NCBI RefSeq assembly: GCF_030463565.1
Contig: NC_134653.1
Coordinates: forward strand, 28,333,150 to 28,397,149
Reading direction: 5' to 3'
Length of the DNA: 64,000 bases
DNA from: Pelecanus crispus
Lineage: Eukaryota > Chordata > Aves > Pelecaniformes > Pelecanidae
In this document: piece by piece, positions 60,401-64,000 of the stretch
How the letters are laid out: the number at the start of each line of letters is the position of its first letter
How positions within the stretch are numbered: position 1 is the stretch's first letter
The notes under the pieces: generated by a model
What the model was told of the DNA's origin: nothing
Seen by the model: only the letters and a program-made list of their open reading frames with translations
The model's database searches: none
Position numbers and translations under genes: made by a program

Positions 60401-63108
60401 GGTTTCTTAGCTCTGAGGTCTTAACAGAGCTTGTCTGCAACAATACAGACAGTGTAAATACTATAAATGGAAAGATGTGGACAAAAAATTAGCATGTCTA
60501 GAAGCACTAGTGGGGAAACTAGGAAACCCAGGAGCAGAACTTTCTTTAAAAAGTTCAGTTCCACTCGAAATAGAATTACCAGAAGACTGTCACTATTGCT
60601 GTTTCCCATTCTTTCGTCTTATATAGAATTGATCTTTTTGGTTTTGAGGGTTAGAAATTACAGCCTTCAGCAGACAGCACCAAGGCAATTTAGTCTAACA
60701 GGACGCCATGGGGAGAAGAAAAAGCTAAAAGTCTTTTTCGTCTTGATGACCCAAGAGATCCAGTACAGCTGTGTAATTTTTGGTGATGCTTTTGTTATTT
60801 TGAGAAAGCACAAGTATTTAATAACTTCAGAGTAAAACAAAAAGGTATTTTAAATTTGACCCAGTTGTGAAAAAATAATATATCTGTTTTGCTTTGCATA
60901 ATCCTTTTCTTAGGATGGTCTGATGGGCAGTAAAGCTATGTATTTAATATATGATATGATCATCAGAGATCTACTTAAGGATACAAATAAGTCCCTGCTG
61001 GATGGTACTTTGGAATAGGGGATTATTTGGATCTTACGCTAATGACTGCTTCAGATCTTTTAAAGAGACAAGTGGCATTATTCAAGGAAGTAATTCCTTG
61101 CAAGTGAGTGGGAAAAGGTATGTTTCATAAACTTATAGGAATGGTGTTCCTATATCAAAAGCTGAGAAGGCAGGTGTAAGAGAGCCCTTGAGCATTTGTT
61201 TCCTGGAAGCAGGGACATAATTGGAAAAAAGAAACTCCTTTGTAAGTTATGGAAAGGAGTATGTTTTACTTGCAAACATTGTTATCTTTTTGCGCTCATC
61301 TGTCTTTCCTTACCAGTGTTTTAAGTCACTTCCATCTGATTTTCATCTTAGTCAGTCATAGCATCATAGAATCATTTAGGTTGGAAAAGGCCTTTAAGAT
61401 CATCCAGTCCAACCATTAACCTACACTACCAAGTCCACACTAAACCAATCAAGGGTAGACTAGACTAAACCATGTCCCAAAGTGCCACATCTACCCGTTA
61501 CAGTCAGTAACAGATCTCCTTTTTTACCTTATTTCCTCTTTCATTGGCACTTCCCACCTTTTGCTTGTTTAATACCATTTTAAAAGTTTGTTGAAAAATC
61601 TGCCCATATCAGCAGACAGTTCATGCTGAATTAACTGAAGTATTCCCAGTAGTGAATGTGTTTAGTTTTTACTTTAGGAGAATACCGTTTCGATTCTTCT
61701 CTTCAGTCCCCTGTATAGGCTTGTTGACAAGGATCATGCTCTGATCGTATAAAAAATACATACTTCAAGCTGAAATTCTATGGTCATCCCTATGAATCCT
61801 GAATACTTCAGAAGTATTAGGTGTTTTAACTGAAATCAACCTGTACCATTTCAGTGAATCCAATAACTTGAAGCAGGACTGAATGTGACTAATAAATTGC
61901 ACATGAAGTAATACCTCACAATCTAAGACTCCTACAAAGTTTATGCTTTCTGAGGCTATTCTGCATTCACATGTTTTTTAGTCTCACTTTTAGATTATAA
62001 GATTTTGGATGTAATAAGCATTTGCTGTATTTGTACAATACCCACTAACTTCAGGGCATGACTGGAACATCAGTGTGCTACAGAAACATGCAAAAAATGG
62101 GCTAATAATAGAGATGCTTCTTAATGAGGGAGCTGATAGGCTTTTTTGAACTGTAGACTAGATTTAAGTTCAGTCTGAGGTTTCTAACAAAGTATGCAGT
62201 GAATTGCAAACTGAGAAAATCCATTGCTAAGATTGAAATAACAGATTCTTACCTTTAAAGTAAAGACAGTTAAGAATCATCATCAGTGTTGTAGGGTTTA
62301 CATTCACAAGAGCTTCCTTTATTAATCCTTTGGTCAGCTTTGAGATGCGTTCATTGGTTTTAGTTATGAAGTCAGGATCCGAAAAATCAGCTGGTTGCGC
62401 ATCAGCAAAGTAGTATGTTTTCATATTGTTTCTGAAATCATTCAGAATAGAAAAGTCCTTCTGAATATAAAGGTCATTGACAGACCTCAGTGTGTAACCA
62501 AAATTGCGCCTGAATAACCGATGAGTGAGTTTGCGGAAGAGATTATGAACAGTCATGAGCTCATATTTGGTGCTGGCGTTAATGAAGTCTTGAAAGCCAA
62601 GAACAGATAACACTTCCTGATGAGTCTGACCCTTCAAACCCAGAGAAATCATAGCCATTGCAGTAGAAATGCCAACAGGAGCCATGAGAATATTATCTGA
62701 AGAGTTGGCTTTGTCTGCCACACTGCGGTAAAGGTTGAAGCCAAAGTTTGCATTGAGGATATTGAGGCGCTGGATTCTGGTTTTGCCTTGGAATAGTTCA
62801 AGAATATTTCCCTGCCGAATTTCAGAAACTATGTATGGGGCAGCATCAATAATGTCACTGTAGTCATCTTCACCCAGTATCTTGTCAAGATCTAGATAGT
62901 CTTCTTCCTCCTCCTCTTCAGGAATCAAGTCATTAGTGATAGTATTTTCTCTGTGGAACTCGGGTGGTAAGTTTGGCATATCATAGGTCCCATTTTCATG
63001 TGGCTGTGCATCTTTAACGTTTTCAAAGTGCTCAGTGAAGTCCTTGACTCCACAAAATGTGGAGGTTATGATGAGAGCAAAGGCAAGCAAATGAAATAGG
63101 AACTTCAT
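57211..63108 (-). CDS. SERPIND1: SERPIND1, heparin cofactor II (complete, 4 coding exons, nested in PI4KA intron 19)
   Basis: A secreted plasma serpin that inhibits thrombin when activated by dermatan sulfate or heparin. Coding exons are 62253-63108, 58897-59170, 57793-57937 and 57211-57402: 488 residues plus TAA (human 499), all GT-AG and in phase. A signal peptide covers about residues 1-19. The hirudin-like acidic tail that binds thrombin exosite I is present (about 64-89) with sulfatable Tyr71 and Tyr83. Helix D, the glycosaminoglycan site, keeps its basic cluster ([18 protein letters not shown], about 191-208). The hinge [10 protein letters not shown] leads to the reactive bond Leu452-Ser453 in GFMPLSTQ; the P1 Leu typical of heparin cofactor II is retained. 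Sequons occur at N39, N135, N177 and N376, and in GNIS. Every functional element is intact, so it should be an active inhibitor. The ATG lies 16 nt inside an exon that begins after TTCCAG, so a non-coding exon must lie upstream. Confidence 0.97.
57793..57937 (-). CDS. SERPIND1: SERPIND1 coding exon 3
   Basis: 145 nt, residues 377-425. [20 protein letters not shown] onward to SDEKVTIDR. The acceptor follows TTTACTAG and the donor is GTATTT, chosen over the overlapping AG|GG option because it keeps phase 0 with exon 4. Confidence 0.95.
58897..59170 (-). CDS. SERPIND1: SERPIND1 coding exon 2
   Basis: 274 nt, residues 286-376 plus two bases. [20 protein letters not shown] onward to [11 protein letters not shown]. 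Acceptor TTAACAG, donor GTACCT. Confidence 0.96.
59171..62252 (-). other. SERPIND1: SERPIND1 intron between coding exons 1 and 2
   Basis: A 3.1-kb intron with one CR1 copy near its distal end and otherwise unique AT-rich sequence. I see no exon on either strand. Confidence 0.8.
61363..61492 (-). repeat. CR1 LINE 3' end, minus orientation
   Basis: Starts with the reverse-complement terminus (atcatagaatcatttaggtt), then agatcatccagtccaacc, ctacactaccaagtccacac and aaaccatgtcccaaagtgcc. 5' truncated. It has the same orientation as SERPIND1 and is antisense to PI4KA. Confidence 0.9.
62253..63108 (-). CDS. SERPIND1: SERPIND1 coding exon 1
   Basis: 856 nt, residues 1-285 plus one base. It holds the signal peptide, the acidic hirudin-like repeats, helix D and the start of beta-sheet A (up to [10 protein letters not shown]). 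Donor GTAAGA. Confidence 0.97.
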
Positions 63109-63124
63109 TCTGACAGGTCAAAAC
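63109..63124 (-). other. SERPIND1: SERPIND1 5' UTR portion of first coding exon
   Basis: Sixteen bases between a TGTCTTCCAG acceptor (AG at 63125-63126) and the ATG. This implies an upstream untranslated exon, as in mammalian SERPIND1. Confidence 0.75.
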
Positions 63125-63126
63125 CT

Positions 63127-64000
63127 GGAAGACAACATAACACAGTTGAAAGAGCATAGGGTAATTGAATTTTAGTTATCTATTCCCTAATTTTAGGTCC
63201 ATGCTGAATTCTGTCACAGCAGAAGGTCCATAGTTACCTTATTTGACAGCATTTTTTTTTTTAGTGGAACAGAGCTTAATTAGATGGATAAATCTGTCCT
63301 ACTGGTAATCTTGCTTACATAATGCCTCCAGCCTGCCAAAAAATTGGTTGACCTCCTCCCATAGAAGTTGTCATTATTGGCATGTTTTAGCAGTAACAAA
63401 TTCATTACCTAAAATATGTGGGATTCTTTATTTATAAACCTGTAACACTTAAAATGGGCACTAACTGTTACTAGTGTATGCTAAAAATATGATGTGAAGG
63501 TAAGTTTGAAGATTGGAGCTTGGTAGGAGGGAGGGACTAGGCATCCACTACAGGAGCATACCAGAAGGATGAGATGAACTGAAGAATATGAAAAACAGAC
63601 ATCCTGTAGCTACAACAAAAATGGGAGTTTTATGAGAGTGTTTTTGGAAGAACGAGGCTGGAATTTGACGGAATAAAGGAGATCTAGGGATGTAGCAAGA
63701 AACCTGTAGAAAGGAGTGTATTACACTAAGTACTGTTAAGTGGGACTGCGCTGTGGGAAACATTAGGCATAAACATACGTCCTGGCCTGCTCATGGTCTT
63801 ACTCAGGTGTGTTACGACACGTCTGTGCACACGTTTTGCAGCTGTGTGTCCTCGTCTGCTGCTTCTGTGAAGGATTGGCCTGATTCTGCTTTTTATTTAG
63901 TTACGTTTCGTATTGGTTTACTTTTGTGTAGCACTGCACAACATGTGCTCTCCATTTTCTTCATCATGTGAAGTCTCTGTAAGTTCCTATACGGAACTTT
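63127..64000. other. SERPIND1 upstream intron or promoter side, within PI4KA intron 19
   Basis: Unique sequence without a recognisable exon. The untranslated first exon and liver promoter of SERPIND1 may be here or beyond the right edge; I cannot place them. PI4KA exon 20 is not visible. Confidence 0.55.

Noticed and set aside
53892-64000. Further PI4KA exons on the plus strand
   Set aside because: The expected continuation (LTRRLPPIKEAK-like) is not visible; this part is intron holding SERPIND1.

Overview
This window is vertebrate nuclear DNA, most likely from a bird. The evidence is several truncated CR1 LINE 3' ends carrying the avian terminal repeat, an LTR of a type I recognise from many bird genomes, compact introns, and protein-coding exons that are close but not identical to their human orthologues. 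The gene set (CLTCL1, SNAP29, PI4KA, SERPIND1) corresponds to human 22q11.2 and, from memory, to chicken chromosome 15. I cannot name the species.

Layout, left to right. Positions 1-6484 hold the start of a minus-strand clathrin heavy chain gene (CLTCL1-like): coding exon 1 at 6443-6484, with its first intron running off the left edge. A CpG island surrounds it (about 5940-7900) and contains a 16-copy GC-rich minisatellite (7484-7891). About 12.8 kb of intergenic DNA follows, with no convincing gene, a few CR1 remnants and long A and T runs. SNAP29 lies on the minus strand at 24810-30713 (five coding exons, 255 codons plus stop), with a long AT-rich 3' UTR probably ending near 20.74 kb. A second CpG island (about 30330-32160) is a head-to-head promoter shared by SNAP29 and PI4KA. 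It carries a perfect TCTCGCGAGA element and an ATGGCGGC box at the PI4KA start codon.

PI4KA runs on the plus strand from 31239 to beyond the right edge. Nineteen consecutive coding exons are present (2382 nt, 794 codons). They form the N-terminal solenoid part of the enzyme; the C-terminal lipid kinase domain is outside the window. Intron 1 contains a solo endogenous-retrovirus LTR (32188-32758, minus orientation). Intron 19 contains a complete nested gene on the opposite strand, SERPIND1 (heparin cofactor II), with four coding exons (57211-63108) encoding 488 residues. All key inhibitory features of SERPIND1 are intact.

The four genes have unrelated jobs: vesicle coats, SNARE-mediated autophagosome fusion, plasma-membrane PI4P synthesis, and a secreted thrombin inhibitor. 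The SNAP29-PI4KA-SERPIND1 arrangement matches the human locus. The SNAP29-CLTCL1 neighbourhood differs from human, where CRKL follows SNAP29. All reading frames were assembled by hand across GT-AG introns and stay in phase. I found no sign of a novel biological system; the notable points concern regulation, splice sites, repeats and synteny.
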